Numbered from the stretch's first letter, positions 8,046 through 25,160 are shown. The stretch is DNA of 64,000 nucleotides from Burkholderiaceae bacterium (GCA_022843955.1 JALHMQ010000021.1:27714-91713), one strand, 5' to 3'. Translations and numbers: made by a program. The notes: a model not told the origin generated them from the sequence alone.

Positions 8046-9551
8046 CTAGCCGGGCAGGCTGGCCAGACCAAACTTCTGTGACGGTGGATTGGAATCGATG
8101 TGGGCGCCCGCACGACGAACCCGCACCAGCGGGCCGATCGCGATGAGCGCGGCAAACAGCAGGTAAATCTCGAGGTGATAGACGAAGCTGTAGCCGATGA
8201 CGGCGCTGTCGAGCACGCTGCCGAGCGCGCCTTGGGTGGCAAGGCCCGACACGATGTCGCGGATCGCGCCGCCGGCGGCAATGGCAGTGCCCGCAGCGGT
8301 GGCCTGCACCGCACCCCAGGCACCGAGTGCCAGGCCGACGTGTTCGGGACGTTCAAGGCTCATCGCTGCGGTCAGCGTGCCGACGGCGAACAGCCCGCCG
8401 CCGAAGCCGATCATCAGCGTGCCGGCACGAAACAACTGCGGCGAGTCCAGCGGTGCGGCGAAGATGACGGCGCAGAACGCCGGCAGGCCCACCACCGCGC
8501 CGTAGGCGGCGATGCGGTACGGATTGCCGCCGCGGGTCAATGCGCGAGCGGCTACCGCAAACGCGAGCAACGAGCCGAGCGCAAGGATGGCGGTGAGCGC
8601 ACTGGTGGCGCCGACCGACAGGCCGAGGATTTCGCCGCCATACGGCTCGAGCACGATGTCCTGCATGTTGAAGGCGGCGGTACCCAGGCCCACGGCCCAC
8701 AGGAAGCGGCGTGCCTGCCGGTCACCGATGAAGGTCTTCCATGCCGGACCGAAGGCCGGTGGCGCGTCTGCCGCGCGGTGCAGCGCCTTGCGCGCAGGGT
8801 CGCGCGCTTCCTGCTTCCACAGCGCGACGACGTTGAGCACCATGGTCAAGAGGGCGGCGCCCTGCACCACCTGGACCAGGCGGACCTGGGTGAAGTCATC
8901 CAGCAGCGCACTGAAGGCGAAGCCGCTGCCCACCATGCCGACCAGCAGCATCACGTACATCAGCGCTACCACGCGCGGGCGCGAAGCCTCGCTCGCCAGG
9001 TCGGTGGCGAGCGCCAGGCCGGCGGTCTGAGTGGTGTGCATGCCGGCGCCGACCAGCAGGAACGCCAGGCCGGCGGCCAGCGGACCAACGACCGGACCGA
9101 TCCACTGCGGCCCGGACACGGTGTCGCCCGCCAGAATGAACAGCGCGAACGGCATGATGGCGAGGCCGCCGAATTGCAGCATTGAGCCCATCCAGATGAA
9201 GGGCACGCGCCGCCAGCCGAAGGCGGAGCGATGGTGATCGGAGCGGAATCCGACCAGCGCGCGGAACGGCGCAAAGAGCAGCGGCAGGCCCACCATCACC
9301 GACACGATCCAGGCTGGCACCGACAGTTCGACGATCATCACGCGGTTGAGCGTGCCCACCAGCAGTGCCGCCGCCATGCCGACGGCGACCTGGAACAGCG
9401 ATAGCCGCAGCAGACGACGGATCGGCAGGTCGGCACTGGCAGCGTCAGCGAAGGGCAGGTAGCGCGGCCCGAGCCGGATCAGCGCACTCGAACCGGCGGT
9501 GACAAAGCCGGTGACGAGGCGCAGGGCCGGGTGGGTCGCGGCGCGCGTCAT
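8046..9551 (-). CDS. lhaA: Light-harvesting complex 1 assembly protein LhaA (PucC-family membrane protein)
   Basis: 501 aa, 12 predicted transmembrane helices, a member of the BCD/PucC branch of the major facilitator superfamily. Family stretches include TLNRVMIVELSVPAW, FGWRRVPFIWMGSMLQFGG and NMQDIVLEPYGGEILGLSV. LhaA is thought to deliver or handle bacteriochlorophyll during LH1 assembly rather than to transport a soluble nutrient. The ATG overlaps the bchM stop by 4 bp (9548-9551), and puhA starts 37 bp downstream; this is the conserved bchM-lhaA-puhA order. A second PucC-family gene lies at 22.4 kb. Confidence 0.95.
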   Translation of the reverse strand: MTRAATHPALRLVTGFVTAGSSALIRLGPRYLPFADAASADLPIRRLLRLSLFQVAVGMAAALLVGTLNRVMIVELSVPAWIVSVMVGLPLLFAPFRALVGFRSDHHRSAFGWRRVPFIWMGSMLQFGGLAIMPFALFILAGDTVSGPQWIGPVVGPLAAGLAFLLVGAGMHTTQTAGLALATDLASEASRPRVVALMYVMLLVGMVGSGFAFSALLDDFTQVRLVQVVQGAALLTMVLNVVALWKQEARDPARKALHRAADAPPAFGPAWKTFIGDRQARRFLWAVGLGTAAFNMQDIVLEPYGGEILGLSVGATSALTAILALGSLLAFAVAARALTRGGNPYRIAAYGAVVGLPAFCAVIFAAPLDSPQLFRAGTLMIGFGGGLFAVGTLTAAMSLERPEHVGLALGAWGAVQATAAGTAIAAGGAIRDIVSGLATQGALGSVLDSAVIGYSFVYHLEIYLLFAALIAIGPLVRVRRAGAHIDSNPPSQKFGLASLPG

Positions 9552-10264
9552 GGGCGGGCCAGCTCCAGTGCCTGTGAAATGTAGAAGCCGCGGGCAACCC
9601 GCGCGGTGCGCGCCGGTGCCCAGCGCGACAGCGCCGGCTGGGTGCGCAGCTGCTCCTGCAGCATCTGCTCGGCCACGGGCTCGATCATCGGGGCACGGTC
9701 GCCGCGTGGGAAGGCGCGGCCCACGGTGTGCATCAGCGTCAGCAGCGCGGTGCGCGGCGCAAAGGTGAACAGCAGCGAGGCCGCGGTCCGCTCGGCGAGC
9801 GCGGTGACGGTGCGCACGACGTCGGTGGTGGTGTAGTGGATGAGCGAGTCCATCGCCACCACGTGGTCGAATTCACCCAGCGCCGGATCGAGGAAATCGC
9901 CGGTGTGGAACTCGATGCGGCCCACCCCTTGCGCGCCCAGATCACGCGCCAGCCGCTCATGCGCAAGCTTGACCAAGGTGGGCGACAGGTCGATCGCCAC
10001 CACCTGGGCGCCACGGCGGGCGGCTTCCACTGCCAGCGCACCGGTGCCGCAGCCGGCATCGAGCAGGCGCTTGCCGCGCAGGTCGGTCGGCAGCCACGAC
10101 ATCAGCGTGCGCCGCATTTCGTCTCGGCCGGCGCGCACGGTGGCGCGAATGCCGCTGACCGGGACATCGGAGGTCAGCCGCTTCCAGGCATCGGCCGCGG
10201 TGCGGTCGAAGTAGTGCTCGAGCTGGCCGCGTCGCTGCAGGTAGGAAATGCTGGGGAGCATCAT
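9548..10264 (-). CDS. bchM: Mg-protoporphyrin IX methyltransferase
   Basis: SAM-dependent methyltransferase that esterifies Mg-protoporphyrin IX just before AcsF acts. 238 aa. Two consecutive ATGs (10264, 10261) follow GAGGCGCACCG; the upstream extension of the frame lies inside bchL and is rejected. SAM motif I is DAGCGTG at residues 69-75; further motifs are VVAIDLSPTLV and HVVAMDSLIHYTT. The tail GFYISQALELARP matches BchM. It starts 13 bp after bchL and overlaps lhaA by 4 bp. Confidence 0.95.
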   Translation of the reverse strand: MMLPSISYLQRRGQLEHYFDRTAADAWKRLTSDVPVSGIRATVRAGRDEMRRTLMSWLPTDLRGKRLLDAGCGTGALAVEAARRGAQVVAIDLSPTLVKLAHERLARDLGAQGVGRIEFHTGDFLDPALGEFDHVVAMDSLIHYTTTDVVRTVTALAERTAASLLFTFAPRTALLTLMHTVGRAFPRGDRAPMIEPVAEQMLQEQLRTQPALSRWAPARTARVARGFYISQALELARP

Positions 10265-10277
10265 CGGTGCGCCTCGC

Positions 10278-18420
<8,143 letters not shown>

Positions 18421-18530
18421 GCGCTTCCCCGATTGATGCCTGTCTGTCGGTCCGCCCGCTGCCGCTTGGCGGTCTCGTGTTGCTCGGATCGATGCCGAAC
18501 ACGGTGCAATCTAGGCCGGCGCCGGACGAG

Positions 18531-18548
18531 TGTCAACTTAAATGGACG
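18531..18548 (+). promoter_or_regulatory. PpsR/CrtJ-like operator upstream of bchF and aerR
   Basis: The 18-mer TGTCAACTTAAATGGACG matches the known PpsR consensus TGT-N12-ACA except for the last base, and it keeps the TGTCA half-site. A related minus-strand copy (CGTCAACTTTCCGAGACG, 18564 to 18547) overlaps it tail to tail, so two PpsR units could bind side by side. It shares TGTCAA-TT--AT-GACG with the site before bchG. Confidence 0.55.
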
Positions 18549-18751
18549 TCTCGGAAAGTTGACGTACGCATTCATGTCCATTACAAAGTCGGTGTGCTCT
18601 GCAGCGTCACGTTTTCTTGACACCACAAGGCACGCTGTGTTGTCGTGTCGATGGGGATCAGGTGCGCTGAATCGCCGACTCCTTTGCCAAAGATCGACCC
18701 GACTAGCATTGCCCGCGCAGTGCAGAACGGATGTCGAAAAACAATCAGCGC

Positions 18752-18772
18752 GCGCGGACCCGAAGTCCGCGC
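18752..18772 (+). other. Hairpin in the aerR leader
   Basis: Perfect 8-bp stem GCGCGGAC / GTCCGCGC with a 5-nt loop, ending 21 nt before the aerR ATG at 18794. It lies between an upstream in-frame ATG (18731) and the preferred start. With no T-run it is more likely a leader RNA structure than a terminator. Confidence 0.5.
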
Positions 18773-18793
18773 CCCTCTCCGGGGGAGGAGACC

Positions 18794-19750
18794 ATGGCTG
18801 GCATCACAGGGCGTGTCCCTGACAGGCGCAGTACCGACGGTGCAAGGCGATCAACGAATCGCCAGACCGACAATGATCACGGACCATCAGCTGGTTTCGA
18901 TCGTCTGTTGCGTACCATTGAAGGCGAGATCATTCCTCGCTTGGTTCTTGCTCATCGCGGTCAGAAGCCGCGCTCGCCCAGCGCTGCTGCAACCGGGGCG
19001 GAAGTGGCGGCCCGACAGGTCGGCCAGTTCACCGACATGTTGCTGACGAGCGAGATCGACAGTTCCCGCCAGTTCATCGACGACCTGCAGGCTGACGGGG
19101 TGACACTCGACAGCGTGTATCTCGATCTGTTCTCGCCGGCTGCGCGCCAGTTGGGTGAGATGTGGGCGGCTGACCAATGCGACTTCACGGCTGTCACGCT
19201 GGGCTTGTGGCGACTGCAGCGGCTGCTGCACGAGTGCTCGCCGCAGTTCCACGTGGAGGCTGTCCCGCCGATCGAAGGCCGCAGGATCCTGCTGGCGCCG
19301 ATGCCCGGCTCGCAGCACACCTTCGGCGTGTTCATGGTCGCCGAGTTTTTCCGGCGCGCGGGCTGGGACGTGGTCGATGGACCCGTGGCCAATCCGGTGG
19401 ACCTCGTGTCATCAGTGACGCGCAACTGGTTTGAGATTGTCGGGTTGTCGCTCAGCTGCGATCAGCGGCTGGACGCGCTGGCAGCGCTGATCCGCGATAT
19501 TCGCCGGTCATCACGTAATCGAGCGATCGGTATCATCGTTGGTGGACCGGTGTTCGTTGAGCACCCCGATGCGGTGGTTCGGGTGGATGCCGATGTCTAT
19601 GCGGCCGATGCGCAGCAGGCATTGCTTGCAGCTCAAGATCTGCTGTTTGCCTTGCCACAACGGCAGCGTGCCGCGTCGGCGGCTAGTCGGGGCGAGGCCG
19701 CGGCTGCCGGGGCCGCCATCAAGTTCGCCGGAGACACGGGTTGCATGTGA
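18794..19750 (+). CDS. aerR: AerR/PpaA-type cobalamin-binding antirepressor
   Basis: Photosynthesis regulator that, in Rhodobacter, binds B12 in a light-dependent way and modulates CrtJ/PpsR. 318 aa from ATG 18794, which has an excellent GGGGGAGGAG site; a longer in-frame form could start at ATG 18731 (339 aa), recalling the long and short AerR forms of Rhodobacter capsulatus. The helical cap motif MWAADQCDFTAVTLGLW is followed by the B12-binding fold with the expected cobalt-ligand histidine in GSQHTFG (His about 175). The N-terminal 35 residues are polar and disordered. The stop overlaps the GTG start of ppsR1 by 4 bp. Confidence 0.92.
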   Translation: MAGITGRVPDRRSTDGARRSTNRQTDNDHGPSAGFDRLLRTIEGEIIPRLVLAHRGQKPRSPSAAATGAEVAARQVGQFTDMLLTSEIDSSRQFIDDLQADGVTLDSVYLDLFSPAARQLGEMWAADQCDFTAVTLGLWRLQRLLHECSPQFHVEAVPPIEGRRILLAPMPGSQHTFGVFMVAEFFRRAGWDVVDGPVANPVDLVSSVTRNWFEIVGLSLSCDQRLDALAALIRDIRRSSRNRAIGIIVGGPVFVEHPDAVVRVDADVYAADAQQALLAAQDLLFALPQRQRAASAASRGEAAAAGAAIKFAGDTGCM

Positions 19751-21159
19751 GTCAGTTTCTCGCACCAAAGAAGTCGCTCGGCAGCCTCGATATCGAGGCT
19801 GCCGCCAGGCTCATCACTGCGGCAGCTGATGTGGCGCTGGTCGTGGACAGTCAGGGCGTCATCCGTGACCTTTCGTTCAGCAGTGAAGAGCTGAGCAAGG
19901 AGGGCTACGGCGAATGGCTTGGGCAAGCTTGGACAGAGACCGTTACGGCCGAAAGCCGCCCGAAGATCGAGGCCTTGCTGCGCGATGCCAGCGGCGTCAG
20001 TGGCTCGACTTGGCGGCACGTCAATCATCCATCGGCGCGGGGCGCCGATGTGCCGGTGCTGTATTCAGCGATCAAGGTCGGAAAGACCGGACGCGTGATC
20101 GCCGTCGGCCGCAACCTGCGCCCGGTAGCCATCCTTCAGCAGCGCCTGGTGGAGGCGCAGCAGTCCCTTGAGCGCGACTACGCCCGCTTGCGCCACGCGG
20201 AGACGCGTTACCGGCTGCTTTTCCAGATGGCGTCCGAGGCGATCATCATCGTCGATGCCGGCAGCGAGAAGGTGCTGGAGGCGAACCCAGCGGCCGCGCG
20301 GTTGCTCGGCGTTGCAGCCAAGCAGGTCAACGGCAAGCCCTTCACAGAATCCTTCGATGCGAGCAGTTCCAAAGCGATTGCTGCCTTGCTGAACAAGGTG
20401 CGCACAGCGGGCCACGCGGATGAGGTCCGGGTGCGGCTCCGAAATGGCAAGCAGGCCGCGCAGTTGTCGGTGTCACTGTTCCAGCAGGACAAGGATGCGC
20501 AGTTCATCTCGCGACTGGTGGCGCATGAGCCGGCCGGTGCAGCGTCGGATCGCGTCGGCGGCAAATCGCCCGTCCTGCGCGCGCTGGAGAATTCGCCGGA
20601 TGGCTTCGTCGTCACCGACGGCGAAGGTCGTGTCATGACTGCCAATCGTGCGTTTTTGGACGTCGTGCAGTGCGCGGCCGAAGAGCAGGTGCGCGGCAAA
20701 TCGCTCACGCAGTGGCTGGGCCGCCCCGGGGCCGACCTCAATGTGCTGCTCGCCAATTTGCGGCAGCACGGCTCGGTGCGGCTGTTTGCCACCACCTTGC
20801 GGGGTGATCTGGGCTCGACGACCGAGGTGGAAATCTCTGCCGTGGCCGTGCCGGACGATGATCCGGTGCTCGGATTCGTGATTCGCAGCGTCGGGCGGCG
20901 CCTGGCGAGTTCAACTGCAGGGGATCGCGAACTTCCGCGCTCTCCGGAGCAACTGACGGAGCTGATCGGGCGCGTGCCGCTGAAGGACATCGTGCGCGAA
21001 ACGACCGATGTCATCGAGCGGCTCTGTATCGAAGCCGCCTTGCAGTTGACGAGCGACAACCGCGCGTCGGCGGCCGAGATGCTCGGGCTGTCGCGCCAGA
21101 GCCTGTACCTGAAGCTTCACCGCTACGGCCTCGGCGAACTGGACTCAACCGGCGCCTGA
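19747..21159 (+). CDS. ppsR1: PpsR/CrtJ transcriptional repressor of photosynthesis genes, copy 1
   Basis: 470 aa with the PpsR layout: an N-terminal PAS-like domain (about 15-130), a glutamine-rich linker helix (LQQRLVEAQQSLERDYARL), PAS1 (about 160-280), PAS2 (about 290-400) and a C-terminal Fis-type helix-turn-helix (SAAEMLGLSRQSLYLKLHRYG). The redox cysteine known from Rhodobacter PpsR is kept in the HTH (ERLCIEAAL, Cys about 427); a second Cys is at about 309. The GTG start at 19747 overlaps the aerR stop, so repressor and antirepressor are translationally coupled. Expected targets are bch, crt, puc and puf promoters. Confidence 0.93.
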   Translation: MSQFLAPKKSLGSLDIEAAARLITAAADVALVVDSQGVIRDLSFSSEELSKEGYGEWLGQAWTETVTAESRPKIEALLRDASGVSGSTWRHVNHPSARGADVPVLYSAIKVGKTGRVIAVGRNLRPVAILQQRLVEAQQSLERDYARLRHAETRYRLLFQMASEAIIIVDAGSEKVLEANPAAARLLGVAAKQVNGKPFTESFDASSSKAIAALLNKVRTAGHADEVRVRLRNGKQAAQLSVSLFQQDKDAQFISRLVAHEPAGAASDRVGGKSPVLRALENSPDGFVVTDGEGRVMTANRAFLDVVQCAAEEQVRGKSLTQWLGRPGADLNVLLANLRQHGSVRLFATTLRGDLGSTTEVEISAVAVPDDDPVLGFVIRSVGRRLASSTAGDRELPRSPEQLTELIGRVPLKDIVRETTDVIERLCIEAALQLTSDNRASAAEMLGLSRQSLYLKLHRYGLGELDSTGA

Positions 21160-21191
21160 TCTGCTTCGGCCGTCGCCGCATCGCGGCGATC

Positions 21192-21209
21192 TGTCAATTT
21201 TGATTGACG
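21192..21209 (+). promoter_or_regulatory. PpsR/CrtJ-like operator upstream of bchG
   Basis: The 18-mer TGTCAATTTTGATTGACG matches TGTCA-N8-TGACA except for the final base. It is 30 bp before the bchG ATG and just after ppsR1, so it may let PpsR control bchG and the genes downstream. Thirteen of 18 bases are shared with the box before bchF. Confidence 0.6.
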
Positions 21210-21238
21210 TTCCAGAGTGTCAGGCCTAATGTAGGCCG

Positions 21239-22150
21239 ATGGCACATTCGTCTGCGTCTGCGCTCGCGCTGCCGACCTCCTCGGCGGTGCTCGAGCTGTT
21301 CAAGCCGATCACCTGGTTTCCGCCCATGTGGGCGTTCGGCTGCGGGCTGGTGTCCTCCGGCGTGCCGATCGCACCTCATTGGCTCCTCGCGGTCACCGGT
21401 GTGCTGCTCGCCGGCCCGTTGCTTTGCGCCGCAAGCCAAGCGACCAACGACTGGTTCGACCGCCATGTCGATGCGATCAACGAGCCGAATCGGCCGATTC
21501 CGTCGGGACGCATCCCCGGCCGCTGGGGGCTGTACCTGGCAATTCTCTGGAGCGCGCTGTCGCTGCTCGTCGCTGCTGCGCTCGGTCCGTGGGTTCTGAT
21601 CGCCGCGGCGCTCGGTGTTGTGCTGTCCTGGGCCTATTCCGCTCCGCCGCTGCGCTTGAAGCGTAACGGCTGGTGGGGGAATGCAGCGGTCGGCATCTCG
21701 TACGAAGGGTTGGCCTGGATCACGGGTGCGGCGGTCCTCTTGGGCGGCGCGATGCCCGATGGCCGGATCGTCCTGCTCGCCCTGCTGTACAGCCTCGGCG
21801 CGCACGGGATCATGACGTTGAACGACTTCAAGGCGATGGACGGTGACCAGCGCATGGGCGTGCGTTCACTGCCCATCCAACTGGGCGCGCTCAATGCGGC
21901 GCGTGTGTCCTGCGTGATGATGGCCGTTCCGCAGGCGGTGGTGGTGGCGCTTCTCATCGCCTGGGACCGACCCTGGCACGCAGCGGCAGTGGCCGGCCTG
22001 CTGGCCGTGCAACTGGCACTCATGCCCCGATTCCTCGCCCAACCGCGCGAGCGCGCGCTCTGGTATTCGGCGCTGGGCGTGAACTTCTTCGTGCTCGGCA
22101 TGTTATCGGCAGCCTTGGGTGTGCGCGCGCTCATTGGAGCGGGTGCATGA
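21239..22150 (+). CDS. bchG: Bacteriochlorophyll synthase (prenyl transferase)
   Basis: Membrane UbiA-family enzyme that esterifies bacteriochlorophyllide a with geranylgeranyl or phytyl diphosphate. 303 aa with eight or nine hydrophobic helices. The first Asp-rich motif is NDWFDRHVDAINEP at residues 70-83, followed by NRPIPSGR; a second polar loop, NDFKAMDGDQRMGVRSLP, is also a chlorophyll synthase hallmark. It begins 79 bp after ppsR1. Its stop codon lies inside the first unit of a 60-bp tandem repeat. Confidence 0.95.
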   Translation: MAHSSASALALPTSSAVLELFKPITWFPPMWAFGCGLVSSGVPIAPHWLLAVTGVLLAGPLLCAASQATNDWFDRHVDAINEPNRPIPSGRIPGRWGLYLAILWSALSLLVAAALGPWVLIAAALGVVLSWAYSAPPLRLKRNGWWGNAAVGISYEGLAWITGAAVLLGGAMPDGRIVLLALLYSLGAHGIMTLNDFKAMDGDQRMGVRSLPIQLGALNAARVSCVMMAVPQAVVVALLIAWDRPWHAAAVAGLLAVQLALMPRFLAQPRERALWYSALGVNFFVLGMLSAALGVRALIGAGA

Positions 22151-22310
22151 GCCCGCCGGGCCGCCCCAAGGGCGAATCCTTGAGCGCGCAGCGCGAAGGG
22201 CTCCAACTGAGCCCGCCGGGCCGCCCCAAGGGCGAATCCTTGAGCGCGCAGCGCGAAGGTTGCCCAGTCACTTCGCCGGGCCGTCCGAGCGGCGAATCTG
22301 CGCGTGCTCA
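22147..22310 (+). repeat. Tandem 60-bp-period repeat (SPPGRPKGE type), two exact cores and one decayed copy
   Basis: Bases 22148-22199 and 22208-22259 are identical (52 bp) with an exact 60-bp period; a third, degraded copy continues in phase around 22268-22310. Because 60 is a multiple of three, all frames stay open across it. In one frame each unit reads SPPGRPKGESLSAQREG. From memory, similar units occur at gene ends in many Burkholderiales genomes. It fills the bchG to PucC-family gap and begins inside the bchG stop codon. Confidence 0.85.
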
Positions 22311-22361
22311 TTGCCACGTCGAAGCGCTCATGCGGCTGCGTCGCGCGCGAAGGGTCGTCCG

Positions 22362-23684
22362 GTGAGCGGGCTCGGATGGATCGGCATCTTCCGGCTCGGC
22401 CTGGTGCAGACCGCGCTCGGTTCGATCATCATTCTCACGACGTCGACGATGAACCGCGTCATGGTGGTCGAACTGGCCTTGCCGGCGATGCTGCCCGGGA
22501 TCCTCGTCGCCCTGCACCACTCGGTGCAGTTGCTGCGGCCGCGGCTGGGGCACGGCTCCGACGTGGGCGGCTGGCGCACGCCGTGGATCATCGGCGGCAT
22601 GGCCGCGCTCGCGCTCGGCGGCATCGGCGCGTCGATCGGCACGGCCTTGATGGCAACCAACGTCACCGCCGGTGTCGCCCTGGCGGTTGTTTCGTTCCTG
22701 CTGATCGGCGTCGGCAGTGGAGCGACAGGAACTTCGCTGCTCGTGCTGCTCGCCAAGCAGGTCAACGACGAGCGCCGTGCGGCTGCGGCGACGATCGTGT
22801 GGACGATGATGATCGTCGGCTTCATCGTCACGTCGGCGCTGGCCGGCCACTTCCTCGATCCGTTCTCGCCGCAGCGCCTGGTGGGGGTGACCGTGGTCAC
22901 GGCATGCTCGGCTTTCGTGCTCACGCTGGTTGCGGTGGCGGGTGTGGAGCGCCGGCACGCTGCGCCTGCGGCGTCGCCCGGCGTGGCACAGCTTCCGTTT
23001 CGAGCGGCGCTGGCGCAGGTCTGGGAGGATCCTCAGGCGCGGCAGTTCACGATCTTCGTCTTCGTGTCGATGCTTGCCTTCAGCGCACAGGACTTGATCC
23101 TGGAGCCATTTGCGGGAACCGTCTTCGGTTTCACGCCGGGCGAGTCCACGCAACTATCGGGCATCCAGAACGGCGGCGTGCTCGCCGGAATGATGCTGGT
23201 GGCGCTGGCTGCGAGCGGCAAGCGCCGGATCGGTTCGCTGCGCGCATGGACTATCGGTGGCTGCCTGGCGTCGGCGGTCGCGCTGATTGCGCTGGCCCTG
23301 GGTGGCTTGTCCCCGGGTTGGCCGCTGCGCGCCAACGTGTTCGCTCTGGGTATGGCCAACGGCGCCTTCGCCGTGGCTGCCATCGGCTCGATGATGCGAC
23401 TGGCCAACACCGGTCCTCCCGGCCGCGAGGGCGTGCGCATGGGTTTGTGGGGTGCGGCGCAGGCGATTGCGTTTGCGATCGGTGGTTTTGCCGGCACCGT
23501 GGCCAGTGACCTCGCCCACCTGCTGATCGGTTCGTCCGCGCTGGCCTACGCCTGCGTCTTCGCGGCCGAAGGCGTTCTGTTCCTGTTTGCCGCGCGACTC
23601 GCGTTGGGCGTCTCCGCAACGGCCGGAGAACGTATCCGCCTGCGCGTACCCGTGGCCGAACTCGCCGAAACCGAGGCGCGATGA
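22362..23684 (+). CDS. PucC-family (BCD) membrane protein between bchG and bchP
   Basis: 440 aa polytopic protein, paralogue of LhaA, in the position where many purple bacteria carry a PucC-like gene (bch2/orf428) between bchG and bchP. Landmarks are TMNRVMVVELALPAMLPG, the short loop GGWRTPWIIGG, and DLILEPFAGTVFGFTPGEST. The frame is open from 22119, but everything before 22362 is repeat DNA, so the GTG at 22362 (after GAAGGG) is the best start. The likely role is delivery of bacteriochlorophyll to light-harvesting complexes or their assembly; the substrate is not established. Confidence 0.88.
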   Translation: MSGLGWIGIFRLGLVQTALGSIIILTTSTMNRVMVVELALPAMLPGILVALHHSVQLLRPRLGHGSDVGGWRTPWIIGGMAALALGGIGASIGTALMATNVTAGVALAVVSFLLIGVGSGATGTSLLVLLAKQVNDERRAAAATIVWTMMIVGFIVTSALAGHFLDPFSPQRLVGVTVVTACSAFVLTLVAVAGVERRHAAPAASPGVAQLPFRAALAQVWEDPQARQFTIFVFVSMLAFSAQDLILEPFAGTVFGFTPGESTQLSGIQNGGVLAGMMLVALAASGKRRIGSLRAWTIGGCLASAVALIALALGGLSPGWPLRANVFALGMANGAFAVAAIGSMMRLANTGPPGREGVRMGLWGAAQAIAFAIGGFAGTVASDLAHLLIGSSALAYACVFAAEGVLFLFAARLALGVSATAGERIRLRVPVAELAETEAR

Positions 23685-23747
23685 GCGCGCACCGATGAAA
23701 TCCACTGTCCTGCCGACCGCATCTTGTCGCCGAAAGAGAGAGCGTCA

Positions 23748-24983
23748 ATGACATCCATCGCCTGTGCCACGCAAACGTTCGATGTTGTCGTCATCGGCGG
23801 CGGACCGGCGGGTGCGACCGCAGCCACCGATCTGGCTCGCGCCGGTCGCTCGGTGCTGCTGCTCGATCGCGCCGGCCGTATCAAGCCTTGCGGTGGTGCG
23901 ATTCCGCCGCGGCTGGTGGAAGAGTTCGCCATCCCGGACACGCTCATCGTCGCCCGCATCAAGTCGGCGCGGATGATCTCGCCCAGCAACCGGCGCGTCG
24001 ACATGCCGATTGATGCTGGCGCCGGCAATGCCGGTGGCTTCGTCGGCATGGTGGACCGCGAGGTGTTCGACGAGTGGCTGCGTGAGCGCGCTGCCGCAGT
24101 GGGTGCAACGCGCCGCACCGGCACGTTCGAGACGTTCGAGCGCGGCGATGACGGCGTTGCCCAGATCCGTTACCTGGATGCAGAGGGAACTGCCCAGGTC
24201 GTGCGGGCGCGCGCGGTGGTGGGTGCGGACGGTGCGCGCTCTGCCGTGGCCAAGCAGTGCATACCCGGCGGCGACGAGGTGCCCTGCGTCTTCGCGTACC
24301 ACGAAATCGTCAAATCGCCCGAGCCCGGCAGCAAGGCGGCCGATGACTTTGATCCCACGCGCTGCGATGTGATCTATCGCGGCAAGATCTCGCCCGACTT
24401 CTACGGTTGGGTGTTTCCGCATGGGCCGCATACCAGTGTCGGTGCGGGGACGATGATCAAGGGCTTCTCGGTCCGCACGGCAGTCGATCAACTGCGCGCC
24501 GATGCCGGCCTGTCTGGTTGCGAGACCGTGCGTCGCGAGGGCGCGCCGATCCCGCTCAAGCCGCTGTGCAAGTGGGACAACGATCGCGACGTCGTGCTCG
24601 CTGGCGACGCTGCCGGCGTGGTGGCGCCGGCATCGGGAGAAGGGATCTACTACGCGATGGCGGGCGGGCGCATGGCCGCGGAAGCCGTGCATGAGTTTCT
24701 GCGAACCGGCGATGCACGTGCGCTGCGCAGCGCGCGCAAGCAATTCATGGCGGCGCACGGTCGCGTCTTCTGGATCCTCGGTCTGATGCAGCGCTTCTGG
24801 TACTCGAGTGACAAGCGGCGCGAGAAGTTCGTCAGCATCTGCCGCGATCCGGATGTGCAGCAACTGACCTGGCAGTCGTACATGCACAAGAAACTCGTGC
24901 GCTCCCGACCGCTTGCGCACGTGCGAATCTTCTTCAAGGATCTGGGACACCTGTTCGGACTTCTGCCTGCCGAGAAGTCGTAG
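23748..24983 (+). CDS. bchP: Geranylgeranyl bacteriochlorophyll reductase
   Basis: Flavoprotein that reduces the geranylgeranyl tail to phytyl. 411 aa from ATG 23748, after AAGAGAGAGCGTCA; a TTG at 23724 is in frame but less likely. FAD-binding IGGGPAGATAATDLA is at the N-terminus. Family motifs KPCGGAIPPRLVEEF, VVGADGARSAVAKQ and LAGDAAGVVAPASGEGIYYAM are all present. It ends the bchG-PucC-bchP unit. A 292-bp gap follows before ppsR2. Confidence 0.95.
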   Translation: MTSIACATQTFDVVVIGGGPAGATAATDLARAGRSVLLLDRAGRIKPCGGAIPPRLVEEFAIPDTLIVARIKSARMISPSNRRVDMPIDAGAGNAGGFVGMVDREVFDEWLRERAAAVGATRRTGTFETFERGDDGVAQIRYLDAEGTAQVVRARAVVGADGARSAVAKQCIPGGDEVPCVFAYHEIVKSPEPGSKAADDFDPTRCDVIYRGKISPDFYGWVFPHGPHTSVGAGTMIKGFSVRTAVDQLRADAGLSGCETVRREGAPIPLKPLCKWDNDRDVVLAGDAAGVVAPASGEGIYYAMAGGRMAAEAVHEFLRTGDARALRSARKQFMAAHGRVFWILGLMQRFWYSSDKRREKFVSICRDPDVQQLTWQSYMHKKLVRSRPLAHVRIFFKDLGHLFGLLPAEKS

Positions 24984-25160
24984 TTCGTCCGCGCTGCGGG
25001 CGAACACGGCGCGATTGCCTTGGTCAGATGAGGCAAGCGGGTCGTTGTGTGCTCGATCTGTTTTCAACCTGCATCGATTTGTTGTCATCGCGCATGACTC
25101 GAGCGAATGCGCATGGTTACTGCCCGCTTTCGCTTGCCTTCGTCGGCATGACGCCTAGAA

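Larger units (their letters stand above)
18421..18793. promoter_or_regulatory. Divergent control region between bchF and aerR
   Basis: A gene-free stretch serving the leftward bch operon and the rightward aerR-ppsR1 operon. It contains a PpsR-like box (18531-18548), a long interrupted inverted repeat GTCAACTT (18532-18539) with AAGTTGAC (18556-18563), and an interleaved second pair AATGGAC (18541-18547) with GTCCATT (18576-18582). A strong hairpin lies before aerR. A TTGACA at 18617-18622 is a possible -35 element, but no convincing -10 was seen at the right distance. Confidence 0.7.

Noticed and set aside
22119..22361. N-terminal extension of the PucC-family gene
   Set aside because: The extension is translated tandem repeat DNA and overlaps the end of bchG. 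The membrane-protein homology begins just after the GTG at 22362.
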